This document shows positions 22,933 through 30,354 of a stretch of 45,253 bases of DNA, in pieces. Within the stretch, counting starts at the first letter, position 1, and the number at the start of each line of letters is the position of its first letter. The stretch comes from Pelomonas sp. KK5 (lineage in GTDB: Bacteria > Pseudomonadota > Gammaproteobacteria > Burkholderiales > Burkholderiaceae_C), in assembly GCF_001984095.1 (NCBI RefSeq), contig NZ_LYVQ01000022.1:1-45253 (forward strand), read 5' to 3'. Under the pieces are notes generated by a model. That model saw nothing but the letters and a program-made list of their open reading frames with translations. It was not told the origin of the DNA and did not search any database. The position numbers and the translations under genes are program-made.

Positions 22933-23190
22933 ATGGGATTTCTCAACTTTTTCCTGGGCGAGAAGAAGAGCACGGCCAGCGTCGCCAAGGAGCGGCTTCA
23001 GCTGATCCTGGCCCATGAGCGCAGCGGCCGCGGCACCAGCCCCGAGTACCTGCCGCAGCTGCAGCGCGAGCTTCTGGCGGTGATCTCCAAGTACGTGTCC
23101 ATCGACCTGAAGGACATCCAGGTCACCACCGAGAAGCAGGGCGACATGGAAGTGCTCGCCGTGAAGATCGAGCTGCCGGACGGGAAGTAG
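22933..23190 (+). CDS. minE: cell division topological specificity factor MinE
   Basis: An 85-residue protein that stimulates MinD ATP hydrolysis and drives pole-to-pole oscillation. The N-terminus [30 protein letters not shown] carries the membrane-targeting helix and the MinD-contact helix, in the register normal for MinE. The C-terminal dimer domain holds [17 protein letters not shown] and [13 protein letters not shown]-like strands. It ends the min operon; the DUF488 gene follows after 14 bp and may be co-transcribed. Confidence 0.98.
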   Translation: MGFLNFFLGEKKSTASVAKERLQLILAHERSGRGTSPEYLPQLQRELLAVISKYVSIDLKDIQVTTEKQGDMEVLAVKIELPDGK

Positions 23191-23204
23191 GAAGAACCGA
23201 GGCC

Positions 23205-23594
23205 ATGGCGCTGCGCATCGTCCGCCTCGGCACGCCGCGCGCGAGCGGCGAGGGCCTGCGCATCGGCACCGTGCGGCGCCCGCCGCGCGGTGTGCCGAAG
23301 GCCGAGTTCGCCACGCGGGACTTCTACGACACCTGGTTGCCGGCGCTGTCTCCGTCGGCGGAGCTGATGAAGCTGGGCCAGGAAGCCGCGAGCGACAAGG
23401 ACTGGGCCGCCTTCGTCAGGAAGTTCCGCGCCGAGCTGAACGAACCGGATGCGCTGCGCCTGCTGGAGCTGCTGGCGGCGCTGTCGCACACGACGGATCT
23501 GTCGATCGGCTGCTATTGCGAGGACGAGCAGCGCTGCCACCGCTCGGTGCTGCGTGAACTGCTCGCCGAGCGTGCCGCTGAACTAGCGCGTTAG
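23205..23594 (+). CDS. DUF488 family protein
   Basis: A 129-residue protein of the DUF488 group. Diagnostic parts are IGTVRRPPRGVPKAEFATRDFYDTWLP near the start and the cysteine/histidine motif GCYCEDEQRCHRSVLRELL near the end, which resembles the family's C-x-C...C-H-R signature. Members have been linked to DNA repair or phosphatase folds without firm function. It sits 14 bp after minE, so it may be on the min transcript, although no functional link is known. Its 3' end overlaps the convergent VF530 gene by 12 bp. Confidence 0.88.
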   Translation: MALRIVRLGTPRASGEGLRIGTVRRPPRGVPKAEFATRDFYDTWLPALSPSAELMKLGQEAASDKDWAAFVRKFRAELNEPDALRLLELLAALSHTTDLSIGCYCEDEQRCHRSVLRELLAERAAELAR

Positions 23595-23822
23595 CCCCTG
23601 CCGGGCGCGCGCCTGCTCGCGCATCATGAACAGGTACAGGCTCTCCACCTTCGCCCGCGCCCATGGCGTCTTGCGCAGGAACTTCAGGCTCGAGGCCACG
23701 CTCGGGTCGCTCTGGAAGCAGCGGATCGGGATCTGGCGGCCGAGTTCGTCCCAGCCGAAATAGTCCGCAAGGCGCGTGACGATCATCTCGAGCGTGACGC
23801 CATGCATCGGGTCATTGGTCAT
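23583..23822 (-). CDS. VF530 family DNA-binding protein
   Basis: A 79-residue protein of the VF530 family, named after a Vibrio fischeri structure with DNA-binding similarity. Motifs are DPMHGVTLEMIVTRLADYFGW, ELGRQIPIRCFQSDPSV, SSLKFLRKTPWARAKVE and LYLFM. ATG 23822 is where homology begins. It follows the ferredoxin gene by 17 bp on the same strand, so the two likely share a transcript. Its biological target is not known. Confidence 0.92.
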   Translation of the reverse strand: MTNDPMHGVTLEMIVTRLADYFGWDELGRQIPIRCFQSDPSVASSLKFLRKTPWARAKVESLYLFMMREQARARQGLTR

Positions 23823-23839
23823 GGGCGCATTGTCCTCGC

Positions 23840-24133
23840 TCAGGCGAACAGCTCGATGGCCTGGGGCGCCTCGATCGCCACCGGGCTGCGCGGGCAGGCC
23901 ACGCAGGGCAGGATCCAGCCTTCCTGCTTTTCCTCGAGGCTCAGGCCGGGCCACTTGATCCGGTGCTCGATGCGGCCGTCCAGCAGCTTCGCGATGCAGC
24001 TGCGGCAGGTGCCGTTGCGGCAGGAGCTGGGCAGCTGGATGCCGGCGTCCAGCGCGGCCATCAGCAGGGTCTGGTCGGCGGCGCAGGCGAAGGACCAGCC
24101 CTGCGGCGCGACGGTGACGGGGAATTCATCCAT
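23840..24133 (-). CDS. 2Fe-2S ferredoxin-type protein
   Basis: A 97-residue electron carrier with a plant-type [2Fe-2S] binding pattern. The first three ligands are in CRNGTCRSC and the fourth in ILPCVACP. The second cysteine of that last group is extra but common. There is no signal peptide, so it acts in the cytosol. The redox partner is not evident; stand-alone ferredoxins of this type serve various reductases. A 15-bp palindrome CCCGCAT-G-ATGCGGG starts two bases upstream of the ATG and could be an operator or the shared promoter element with the metallopeptidase at 24181. Confidence 0.9.
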   Translation of the reverse strand: MDEFPVTVAPQGWSFACAADQTLLMAALDAGIQLPSSCRNGTCRSCIAKLLDGRIEHRIKWPGLSLEEKQEGWILPCVACPRSPVAIEAPQAIELFA

Positions 24134-24180
24134 GCCCGCATGATGCGGGACAATCAGCGTTTTTCGTCCGCCGATTCCCG

Positions 24181-24675
24181 ATGTCCCCGCTCAAGTACCT
24201 CCAAGGCTATGCGCCCGCGCTGCAGGCGCAGGTGGCGCAGCTGTTGGCGGACGGCAAGCTCGGCGAACTGCTCCAGCGCAAGTATCCGGACACCCACGAG
24301 GTGCGCAGCGACAAGGCCCTGTTCGACTACACGAACGAGCTGAAGGCCCGCCACATGCGCAATGCGCCGCCGCTGAACCTGGTGCGCTTCGATGCCAAGC
24401 TGAAGATCCTGCAGCACGCGCTGGGCACCCATACCCGCGCGCCGCAGCAGCAGGGCCAGAAGCTGAAGATGCGCCGCGAGATCCGCGTGGCCTCGCTGTT
24501 CCGCGAGGCGCCGGCCGAGTTCCTGAAGATGATCGTCGTGCACGAGCTGGCCCACATCAAGGAGGCCGAGCACGACAAGGCCTTCTACGCCTTGTGCCAC
24601 CACATGGCGCCGGACTACGCGCAGCTCGAATTCGACACGCGGGTGTGGCTGACCTGGAAGGAGTCCGTCGAATGA
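24181..24675 (+). CDS. YgjP-like (DUF45) zinc metallopeptidase
   Basis: A 164-residue protein with an intact zinc site: HELAHIKEAEHDKAFY contains HExxH plus a third His, in the arrangement of the WLM/YgjP-like family. Upstream residues LKMRREIRVASLFREAPAEFLKMIVV form the preceding beta structure. There is no signal peptide, so it is cytosolic. YgjP-like enzymes have been connected to DNA-protein crosslink repair in some relatives, which is inference here. It is first in a chain with dusC, an S9 peptidase and yciH. Its TGA overlaps the dusC ATG at 24672-24675. Confidence 0.9.
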   Translation: MSPLKYLQGYAPALQAQVAQLLADGKLGELLQRKYPDTHEVRSDKALFDYTNELKARHMRNAPPLNLVRFDAKLKILQHALGTHTRAPQQQGQKLKMRREIRVASLFREAPAEFLKMIVVHELAHIKEAEHDKAFYALCHHMAPDYAQLEFDTRVWLTWKESVE

Positions 24676-25604
24676 TCCTGTTAGCCCCGATGGAGGGCCT
24701 GCTGGACCACATGCTGCGCGACATCCTCACCCGCGCCGGCGGCATCGACCGCTGTGTCTCCGAGTTCATCCGCATCACCGACATGCTGATGCCCAACCGC
24801 GTCTTCACCCGCATCGTGCCCGAGCTGAAGACCGGTGGCCGCACGCCGGCCGGCGTGCCGGTGCGAGCGCAGCTGCTGGGCTCGGACCCGGTCTGCATGG
24901 CCGAGAACGCGGCCAAGCTCGCCGCGCTGGGGCCCGAGGGCATCGACCTGAACTTCGGCTGCCCGGCCAAGTGCGTGAACCGCCACCGCGGCGGCGCGGT
25001 GCTGCTGGACGAGCCCGAACTGCTGCACGAGATCGTCGCCGCCGTGCGCCGGGCGGTGCCGGCCCACATCCCGGTCTCGGCCAAGATGCGCCTGGGCTAC
25101 AACGACACGTCACGCAGCCTCGACTGCGCGCTGGCCCTGGCCGGCGCCGGCGCGGGCGAGCTGGTGATCCACGCTCGCACCAAGGCCGACGGCTACAAGC
25201 CGCCCGCCTACTGGGACCGCATCGCCGCGCTGCGCGAGGCGGTCACGGTGCCGGTGGTGGCCAACGGCGAGATCTGGACCGTGGCCGATGCCGCCGCGGC
25301 GCGTGCGCAGTCCGGCTGCGAGCACCTGATGCTGGGCCGCGGCATGGTGGCCAACCCGGGCCTGGCGCTGGCGATCCGCTCGCCCGGCGCCACGCCGCTG
25401 ACCTGGGGCCAGGTCTTGCCCCTGATGCGCGATTTCTTCGCGCTGGTGCGCACCCATGTCCAGCCCAAGCACCAGGCCGGCCGGCTCAAGCAATGGCTGC
25501 ACTACCTGCGCCGCCACCATCCCGAGGCGGAAGACGCCTATTTCCAACTGCGCACCGTCAACTCGCCCGACGAGTTGCAGCAGCGCCTGTTCGCTTCCCT
25601 ATGA
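24672..25604 (+). CDS. dusC: tRNA-dihydrouridine(16) synthase
   Basis: FMN-dependent enzyme of 310 residues that reduces a uridine to dihydrouridine in the tRNA D-loop. Diagnostic features are the N-terminus ILLAPMEGLLDHMLRDILT, the catalytic segment LNFGCPAKCVNRHRGGAVLL with its active cysteine, and the FMN-binding end CEHLMLGRGMVANP. The C-terminal helical part (QAGRLKQWLHYLRRHHP) and the overall form match DusC rather than DusA or DusB. The start overlaps the previous stop in ATGA, and its own stop overlaps the S9 peptidase start. Substrate position is assigned from family only. Confidence 0.93.
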   Translation: MILLAPMEGLLDHMLRDILTRAGGIDRCVSEFIRITDMLMPNRVFTRIVPELKTGGRTPAGVPVRAQLLGSDPVCMAENAAKLAALGPEGIDLNFGCPAKCVNRHRGGAVLLDEPELLHEIVAAVRRAVPAHIPVSAKMRLGYNDTSRSLDCALALAGAGAGELVIHARTKADGYKPPAYWDRIAALREAVTVPVVANGEIWTVADAAAARAQSGCEHLMLGRGMVANPGLALAIRSPGATPLTWGQVLPLMRDFFALVRTHVQPKHQAGRLKQWLHYLRRHHPEAEDAYFQLRTVNSPDELQQRLFASL

Positions 25605-27805
25605 AATCCCTGTTCCTGAGCCTGGCGCTGGCCGGCAGCGTGGCGCACGCCGCCGACATCTCCCTCGAACGCATCACCAGCGACCCGCCGCTGCAGGGCA
25701 GCGTGCCGCGCCAGGCCGAGATCTCGCCGGGTGGCGGCTGGGTCAGCATGCTGCGGCCCTCGGCGCAGGACAGCGAGCAGCTCGAGCTGTGGGGCCAGCC
25801 AAGCGCCGGCGGCGCGCCGCGCCTGCTGGCCTCGGCCGCGCAACTGCTGGGCGGCCAGCAGCAGAAGCTCAGCGAGGCCGAGAAGATGGCGCTGGAGCGC
25901 AAGCGCATCACCCAGGGTGGCATCACCAGCTACCGCTGGTGCGGCGACGCAGACCAGGCGCTGGTGTTCCCGCTCTCCGGCGACCTGTACCTGCTGCGCC
26001 TGGACGGCCAGCCCGCGCTGCGCCTGACGAGCGACCCCGATCAACCCAAGCAGGATCCGGTCTGTTCGCCCGACGGCCGCAGCATCGCCTACGTGAAGGG
26101 CGGCAATCTGTGGGTGCAGCCGCTGGACGGCGGCCCCCGCGCGCTGACGAACGAGAAAGCCGACGCGGTCAGCCACGGCCTGGCCGAGTTCATCGCCGCC
26201 GAGGAGCTCGGCCGCCAGCGCGGCTTCTGGTGGTCGCCGGACGGCAAGCGCATCCTGGCGATGCGGGTGGACGAGAGCGGCGTGCCGCTGAAGACCCGCG
26301 CGCAGATCTTCGCGGACCACACGGCGATGACCGAGCAGCGCTACCCGAGCGCCGGCGAGAACAACGCCAAGGTCACGGCCTTCGCCATCGACGTGGCCGA
26401 TGGCCGCGCCACCGCACTGCCGCTCCCGCCCGAGGCCGAGTACATCGTGCGCGCCGGCTGGTTCGCCGACGGCACGCCCTGGCTGCAGTGGATGCGCCGC
26501 GACCAGACCCAGCTGGCGCTGACCGAGTTCGCCGCCGGCAAGCCGCCGCGCCAGCTGATCGACGAGCGCGACGCCGCCTGGGTCGATACCCACGACGACC
26601 TGGCCGAGCTGAAGGGCCTGCAGCTGTCCGGCAAGCCGGCGCTGCTGTGGAGCAGCGAGCGCTCCGGCCGCAAGCAGCTGCTGCTGGTGGACCGTGTCAG
26701 CGGTGCGCGCCACGCGCTCACCAGGCAGGACGAGGCGGTGGCCCATCTGGTCTGCGCCGGCGGTGGCCGCATCGTCTTCGCCGGCGCGGTGGACCGGGCG
26801 CGCGGCCAGGAGCTGTTCATCAGCGACCTGCAGGGCCATGTGCACCCGCTGGAGGGCAGCGCCCCGCGCCAGTGGCGCGATGCCAGCGCCGACCGCGCCT
26901 GCGGCCGCCTGCTGGTGACCCGCTCCGCCTGGGGTGCGCCGCCGCGGCTGGCCCTGCTGGACGCAGCCGGCCAGGCCGCGCCGATCGAGCTGCCCGCCGA
27001 CCCGCCGCAGCCGCTGCTGGCCGAGATCACGCCGCAGCCGCAGGTGCTGGACATCAAGGCCGCCGATGGCATCACGCCGCTGAACGCCTTCTTCCTGGCA
27101 CCGCTGGACGGCAGGCCGGGCCGGCATGCGACCCTGGTGCTGGCCTACGGCGGCCCCACCGGCGCCACCGTCAGCTGGGCCTGGCCGCGCGATACCGCGC
27201 TGATGGCCCACTGGCAGCGCCTCGGCTTCGGCATTCTGATGCTGGACACGCGTGGCATGGGCCACCGCGACCGCGGCTTCACCCGCGCCCACTACCGCGC
27301 CTTCGGCAAGGTGGAGGTGGCGGACCTGTTCGCCGCCACCCGGCAACTGCCCCATCTGGTCGATAACGTCGATCCTCAGCGCATCGGCTTCTGGGGCTGG
27401 TCCTATGGCGGCTTCCTGGCGGCCCGCGCGATGCTCGATGCCGACACCCCCTTCGCCGCGGCCGCCGGCGTCGCCCCGCCGACCGACTGGATGCTCTACG
27501 ACACCGCCTACACCGAGCGCTATCTCGGCCTGCCCGAAGGCGGCAAGGCCGCGCCCTATCGCGACTCCAACCTGATCGCCCGCGCCGGGCTGCTCGCCAA
27601 GCCGCTGCTGCTGGTCCACGGCACCGCCGACGACAACGTGCTGTTCGACAACTCGCTGCAGCTGATCCAGGCCCTGCAGGACGAGGGCAAGGCCTTCGAG
27701 CTGATGATCTACCCGGGCAAGGCGCACGGCATCGCCGGCCGCAAGGCGCGGCTGCACCTGTACCGCACGCTGGACAGCTTCTTCACGCGAACCTTGAAGC
27801 CATGA
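25601..27805 (+). CDS. S9 family dipeptidyl-peptidase IV-like peptidase, exported
   Basis: A 734-residue serine peptidase. A signal peptide of about 17 residues ends A-H-A. A beta-propeller half contains the DPP-IV type Glu-Glu motif in AEFIAAEELGRQRGFWW. The alpha/beta hydrolase half holds the triad Ser601 (GWSYGGF), Asp677 (HGTADDNV) and His709 (GKAHGI). The spacing between these residues is close to that of DPP-IV, so cleavage of X-Pro dipeptides in the periplasm is likely. The start is the ATGA overlap with dusC, and the stop overlaps the yciH start in the same way. The close coupling to cytosolic tRNA and translation genes is unexpected for a periplasmic enzyme. Confidence 0.94.
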   Translation: MKSLFLSLALAGSVAHAADISLERITSDPPLQGSVPRQAEISPGGGWVSMLRPSAQDSEQLELWGQPSAGGAPRLLASAAQLLGGQQQKLSEAEKMALERKRITQGGITSYRWCGDADQALVFPLSGDLYLLRLDGQPALRLTSDPDQPKQDPVCSPDGRSIAYVKGGNLWVQPLDGGPRALTNEKADAVSHGLAEFIAAEELGRQRGFWWSPDGKRILAMRVDESGVPLKTRAQIFADHTAMTEQRYPSAGENNAKVTAFAIDVADGRATALPLPPEAEYIVRAGWFADGTPWLQWMRRDQTQLALTEFAAGKPPRQLIDERDAAWVDTHDDLAELKGLQLSGKPALLWSSERSGRKQLLLVDRVSGARHALTRQDEAVAHLVCAGGGRIVFAGAVDRARGQELFISDLQGHVHPLEGSAPRQWRDASADRACGRLLVTRSAWGAPPRLALLDAAGQAAPIELPADPPQPLLAEITPQPQVLDIKAADGITPLNAFFLAPLDGRPGRHATLVLAYGGPTGATVSWAWPRDTALMAHWQRLGFGILMLDTRGMGHRDRGFTRAHYRAFGKVEVADLFAATRQLPHLVDNVDPQRIGFWGWSYGGFLAARAMLDADTPFAAAAGVAPPTDWMLYDTAYTERYLGLPEGGKAAPYRDSNLIARAGLLAKPLLLVHGTADDNVLFDNSLQLIQALQDEGKAFELMIYPGKAHGIAGRKARLHLYRTLDSFFTRTLKP

Positions 27806-28134
27806 CGCTTGTCTATTCCACGGACTCGGGGCGCATGTGCCCCGACTGCCGCAAGCCGATGGCGCAATGCCAATGCAAGGCGAGCAAGCGCCCCGAGGGT
27901 GACGGCATCGTGCGCATCAGCCGCGAGAAGCGCTCCGGCAAGACGGTCAGCGTCGTCAAGGGCCTGCCGCTGGAGGCCGAGGCGCTAGCCGTCTTCGCCA
28001 AGCAGTTGAAGGCCGCCTGCGGCAGCGGCGGCACGGTCAAGGACTGGGTGGTCGAGATCCAGGGCGATCACGTCGACAAGCTGATGGCCGCCGTCGCCGC
28101 GGCAGGCCACAAGGTCAAGCGCGCGGGCGGCTGA
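27802..28134 (+). CDS. yciH: YciH-type SUI1 domain translation factor
   Basis: A 110-residue homolog of eukaryotic initiation factor eIF1. The SUI1 domain spans residues 35-108 with GDGIVRISREKRSGKTVSVVKGLP, CGSGGTVKDWVVEIQGDHVDKL and GHKVKRAGG. Before it, CPDCRKPMAQCQC has four cysteines that could bind zinc. In E. coli YciH influences initiation fidelity under stress and is not essential. Its ATG overlaps the S9 peptidase stop. The gene ends 13 bp from the convergent hydrolase gene. Confidence 0.94.
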   Translation: MTLVYSTDSGRMCPDCRKPMAQCQCKASKRPEGDGIVRISREKRSGKTVSVVKGLPLEAEALAVFAKQLKAACGSGGTVKDWVVEIQGDHVDKLMAAVAAAGHKVKRAGG

Positions 28135-28147
28135 GCGAGGCGGCGCT

Positions 28148-28585
28148 TCAGCCCGCCGGCCAGATGAAGCTCTGGTGCGCCGCCTTGCCCTGCGCGACGG
28201 TGATGTTCTGCGTGATCGTCCGGCCGGCGAATTCCGCGTCCACGCTGTACTGCCCCGGCGGCAGCTTGACCAGCAGCAGCGGGCCCTGCGCGGTGGTCTG
28301 CAGCACGGCCGCGTGGCGCGCGTCGCGGATCGTGACGGCCACGTTCGACGCATAGTCGGCGCGCGGCTGCGTGTTGACGGCGAACTCCAGCGTCAGCGGC
28401 CAGCTGGGGCTGATCGCCTTCATCGCCGTCGACTCGTCGATGCCGATGCCGCCGCTGATGTACTCGACCGAGCCGCTGCGCTGCAGGGCCGGCACGAACT
28501 GCTGCTGGGCCAGCGCGGCGGTGCCGGCGGCCAGGGTGCCGCCGAGCAGGGCGGCCGTGATCAGGTGCTTTTTGGCGATGTTCAT
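28148..28585 (-). CDS. exported protein with carboxypeptidase-regulatory-like domain, internal start
   Basis: A 145-residue product predicted to start at the in-frame ATG at 28585. AAAGGAGA precedes this ATG with an eight-base gap, an excellent ribosome site that would be unnecessary inside a longer gene. A signal peptide follows (AALLGGTLAAGTAALA, cleaved before Q-Q-Q). The mature part is beta-rich, with a segment GPLLLVKLPPGQYSVDAEFAGRT typical of carboxypeptidase regulatory-like domains. Function is unknown. It should be considered as a separate protein unless the fused form is shown to exist. Confidence 0.72.
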   Translation of the reverse strand: MNIAKKHLITAALLGGTLAAGTAALAQQQFVPALQRSGSVEYISGGIGIDESTAMKAISPSWPLTLEFAVNTQPRADYASNVAVTIRDARHAAVLQTTAQGPLLLVKLPPGQYSVDAEFAGRTITQNITVAQGKAAHQSFIWPAG

Positions 28586-29371
28586 CTGCGTGTCTCCTTT
28601 GGGCTTGCGGCACAGGCGCTTCAGGGCCTGCATCGGCCGGCGCTGCAGGCGGTCGGCGATGATGTGCAGGACCTCGGGGTTCCAGCACATGCCGCAGTGG
28701 CTGGCCTGGACTTCCACATGCTCCACCTGGTGGTCCTCGCCGGGCTGGATGCAGGCCTGCCAGGCGACGACGCCGTCGGTGCGGCTGTAGATGGAGGTGC
28801 TGGGCACGGCGGGCGCGGTGCTCAGCTGGCGTTGCAGCTTCTCGTCGCGCGGCAGCGGGCGGCCGTTGACCAGGCGCCAGAGCAGGCCGACGCGGACCTG
28901 GTCGGGCCCGCCGGCGAAGGGTGCGGCGATCGTGATGACCTGGCGGACGTTGGCGGACAGGTCGGTGCGCAGGTGCTTGGCCACCTCGCGGGCGTAGATG
29001 CCGCCGAGGCTCCAGCCCAGCAGGGTCACGCCTTCGTCCTTGTGGGCGGCCACCATCTGGTGGATGTCCTCGGCCAGCTCGCGCAGCCAGGTGGCCACGT
29101 CGCCCTTGGGCCCGCGGTTGAAGCCGCGGCCCCAGTCATAGACGGTGTAGCCCAGCTCCTTCAGGAACTCGCGCAGCACGGCCATCGTGCGGCCATCGCT
29201 GGCCAGGCCGGGGAAGACGACGATGGGATGACCATCGCCTCGGGGGAGGTGGTGGCGCGGCATGCGGCGCATGCCGACGTATTCGAGGGTGGCACGGATC
29301 GGTTCCATGCCGAACAGCCGGATCGACGGCGGGGCGGGCGCTGCGGTTTCCGTGCTGTTTGTGTTGACCAT
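28148..29371 (-). CDS. alpha/beta hydrolase reading in frame into a signal-peptide protein
   Basis: A 407-residue open frame made of two protein types. Residues 1-262 are an esterase/lipase-like alpha/beta hydrolase: HPIVVFPGLASDG, the nucleophile elbow GWSLGG with Ser121, and a possible catalytic His in the HCGM segment near the end. It begins with the ATG at 29371. No stop codon separates it from residues 263-407, which look like an independent exported protein with its own ribosome site and signal peptide. Either a stop codon has been lost, giving a fusion, or the second part is mostly made from its own start. The hydrolase half lacks a signal peptide and would be cytosolic. Its substrate is unknown. 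Confidence 0.82.
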   Translation of the reverse strand: MVNTNSTETAAPAPPSIRLFGMEPIRATLEYVGMRRMPRHHLPRGDGHPIVVFPGLASDGRTMAVLREFLKELGYTVYDWGRGFNRGPKGDVATWLRELAEDIHQMVAAHKDEGVTLLGWSLGGIYAREVAKHLRTDLSANVRQVITIAAPFAGGPDQVRVGLLWRLVNGRPLPRDEKLQRQLSTAPAVPSTSIYSRTDGVVAWQACIQPGEDHQVEHVEVQASHCGMCWNPEVLHIIADRLQRRPMQALKRLCRKPKGDTQMNIAKKHLITAALLGGTLAAGTAALAQQQFVPALQRSGSVEYISGGIGIDESTAMKAISPSWPLTLEFAVNTQPRADYASNVAVTIRDARHAAVLQTTAQGPLLLVKLPPGQYSVDAEFAGRTITQNITVAQGKAAHQSFIWPAG

Positions 29372-29479
29372 GATGCGGGACCTCCGGGTTCTTCGCTTGA
29401 TGCCGATGATGGGGCGGGCCCATCGGCGGCGGCGTCAGCGAAGGCGGATTCCCGCGTCGGACGGCTCCGACTCAGCGGG

Positions 29480-29647
29480 TCAGCGGCCGTGGTCCCAGCG
29501 GTCGCCGCCGCGATCGCCGCGATAGCCGTAGCCGTCGTGGTAGCCACGGTCGCCGTAGTAGTGGCCCCGCGGGGGCAGGACGATGCAGCCGGACAGCATC
29601 GAGGCGAGAACGCCGAGGATGGCGGCGCGGGTGAGCAGTTTCTTCAT
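29480..29647 (-). CDS. small Gly/Tyr-rich lipoprotein
   Basis: A 55-residue protein. A lipoprotein signal sequence begins MKKLLTRAA and ends in the lipobox L-S-G-C, with Cys21 as the lipidation site. The mature part is short and rich in Gly, Tyr, Asp, Arg and His (HYYGDRGYHDGYGYRGDRG), with tandem short repeats. Codon-by-codon reading confirms an uninterrupted frame from ATG 29647 to TGA 29480. Similar small lipoproteins are common in Burkholderiales and of unknown role. The ribosome site is weak. It lies 108 bp upstream of the hydrolase start on the same strand. Confidence 0.75.
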   Translation of the reverse strand: MKKLLTRAAILGVLASMLSGCIVLPPRGHYYGDRGYHDGYGYRGDRGGDRWDHGR

Positions 29648-29801
29648 GATGGGATCCAGGCGGGTGGAGAAAGTTGTGACGATTCAACGGCAGGTGGGGC
29701 CGCTCGTTGACCCCAAAAGTGCCCGGCAAATGCAAGTGTTTGTGACGTGCCGGGCAGGAACAGGGTTTGCCGCGTCGGTCCATCACCACGAAGGAGTTCC
29801 G

Positions 29802-30314
29802 ATGATGGAAACCGATGACAACAAGGACAGCCGCGAGACGCTGTGGAAGCTGATCAAGGGCACGCGCATGTGCATGTTCGTCACGCTGCACGAGAACGGC
29901 CACCTGCATGCCCGCCCGATGACCACGCAGAACAAGGCCATCGACGAGGACGACAGCCTGTGGTTCTTCGCCTCGCGCCGCGGCGACTCGGTGGCCGATT
30001 TCGCGCTGCGGCCGGAGGTCAACCTGAGCTATGCCAACCCCGATGACGATTGCTATGTCTCGGTGTCCGGCCGCGCCAGCGTCGTCGTCGACCCGGCCAA
30101 GGTGGACGCGCTGTGGAACAAGCTGGCCGCCGCCTGGTTCCCGGGCGGGCAGACCGATCCCGACCTGGTCCTGGTGCGCGTGCGCATCACCCACGCCCAC
30201 TACTGGGACGTCAAGGAAAGCAAGCTGCGCCAGCTCTACGAGATGGGCAAGGCGGCGATGACCGGCAAGCCGCCGACGAAGCTGGGTGAATCGGGCGAAG
30301 TGCGGATGCGCTGA
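29802..30314 (+). CDS. pyridoxamine 5'-phosphate oxidase family (general stress protein) protein
   Basis: A 170-residue split-barrel flavin-binding protein. The core TRMCMFVTLHENGHLHARPMTTQ, with DDSLWFFASRRGDSVADFA and VNLSYANPDDDCYVSVSGRASVV, matches the general stress protein 26 subgroup, which binds FMN or flavin. AAGGAG five bases before ATG 29802 fixes the start; a second ATG follows at once. It lies alone between divergent and downstream genes, and 41 bp before the TPR-metallopeptidase start. The reaction it catalyses is not known. Confidence 0.9.
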   Translation: MMETDDNKDSRETLWKLIKGTRMCMFVTLHENGHLHARPMTTQNKAIDEDDSLWFFASRRGDSVADFALRPEVNLSYANPDDDCYVSVSGRASVVVDPAKVDALWNKLAAAWFPGGQTDPDLVLVRVRITHAHYWDVKESKLRQLYEMGKAAMTGKPPTKLGESGEVRMR

Positions 30315-30354
30315 CCGGCGCCCGGCCAGGGGCCCGCGGCACAATGCGGGCCCT

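Noticed and set aside
25538-27757. Long open frame antisense to the S9 peptidase
   Set aside because: Same codon-bias artefact; the sense gene has an intact catalytic triad and overlapping neighbours.
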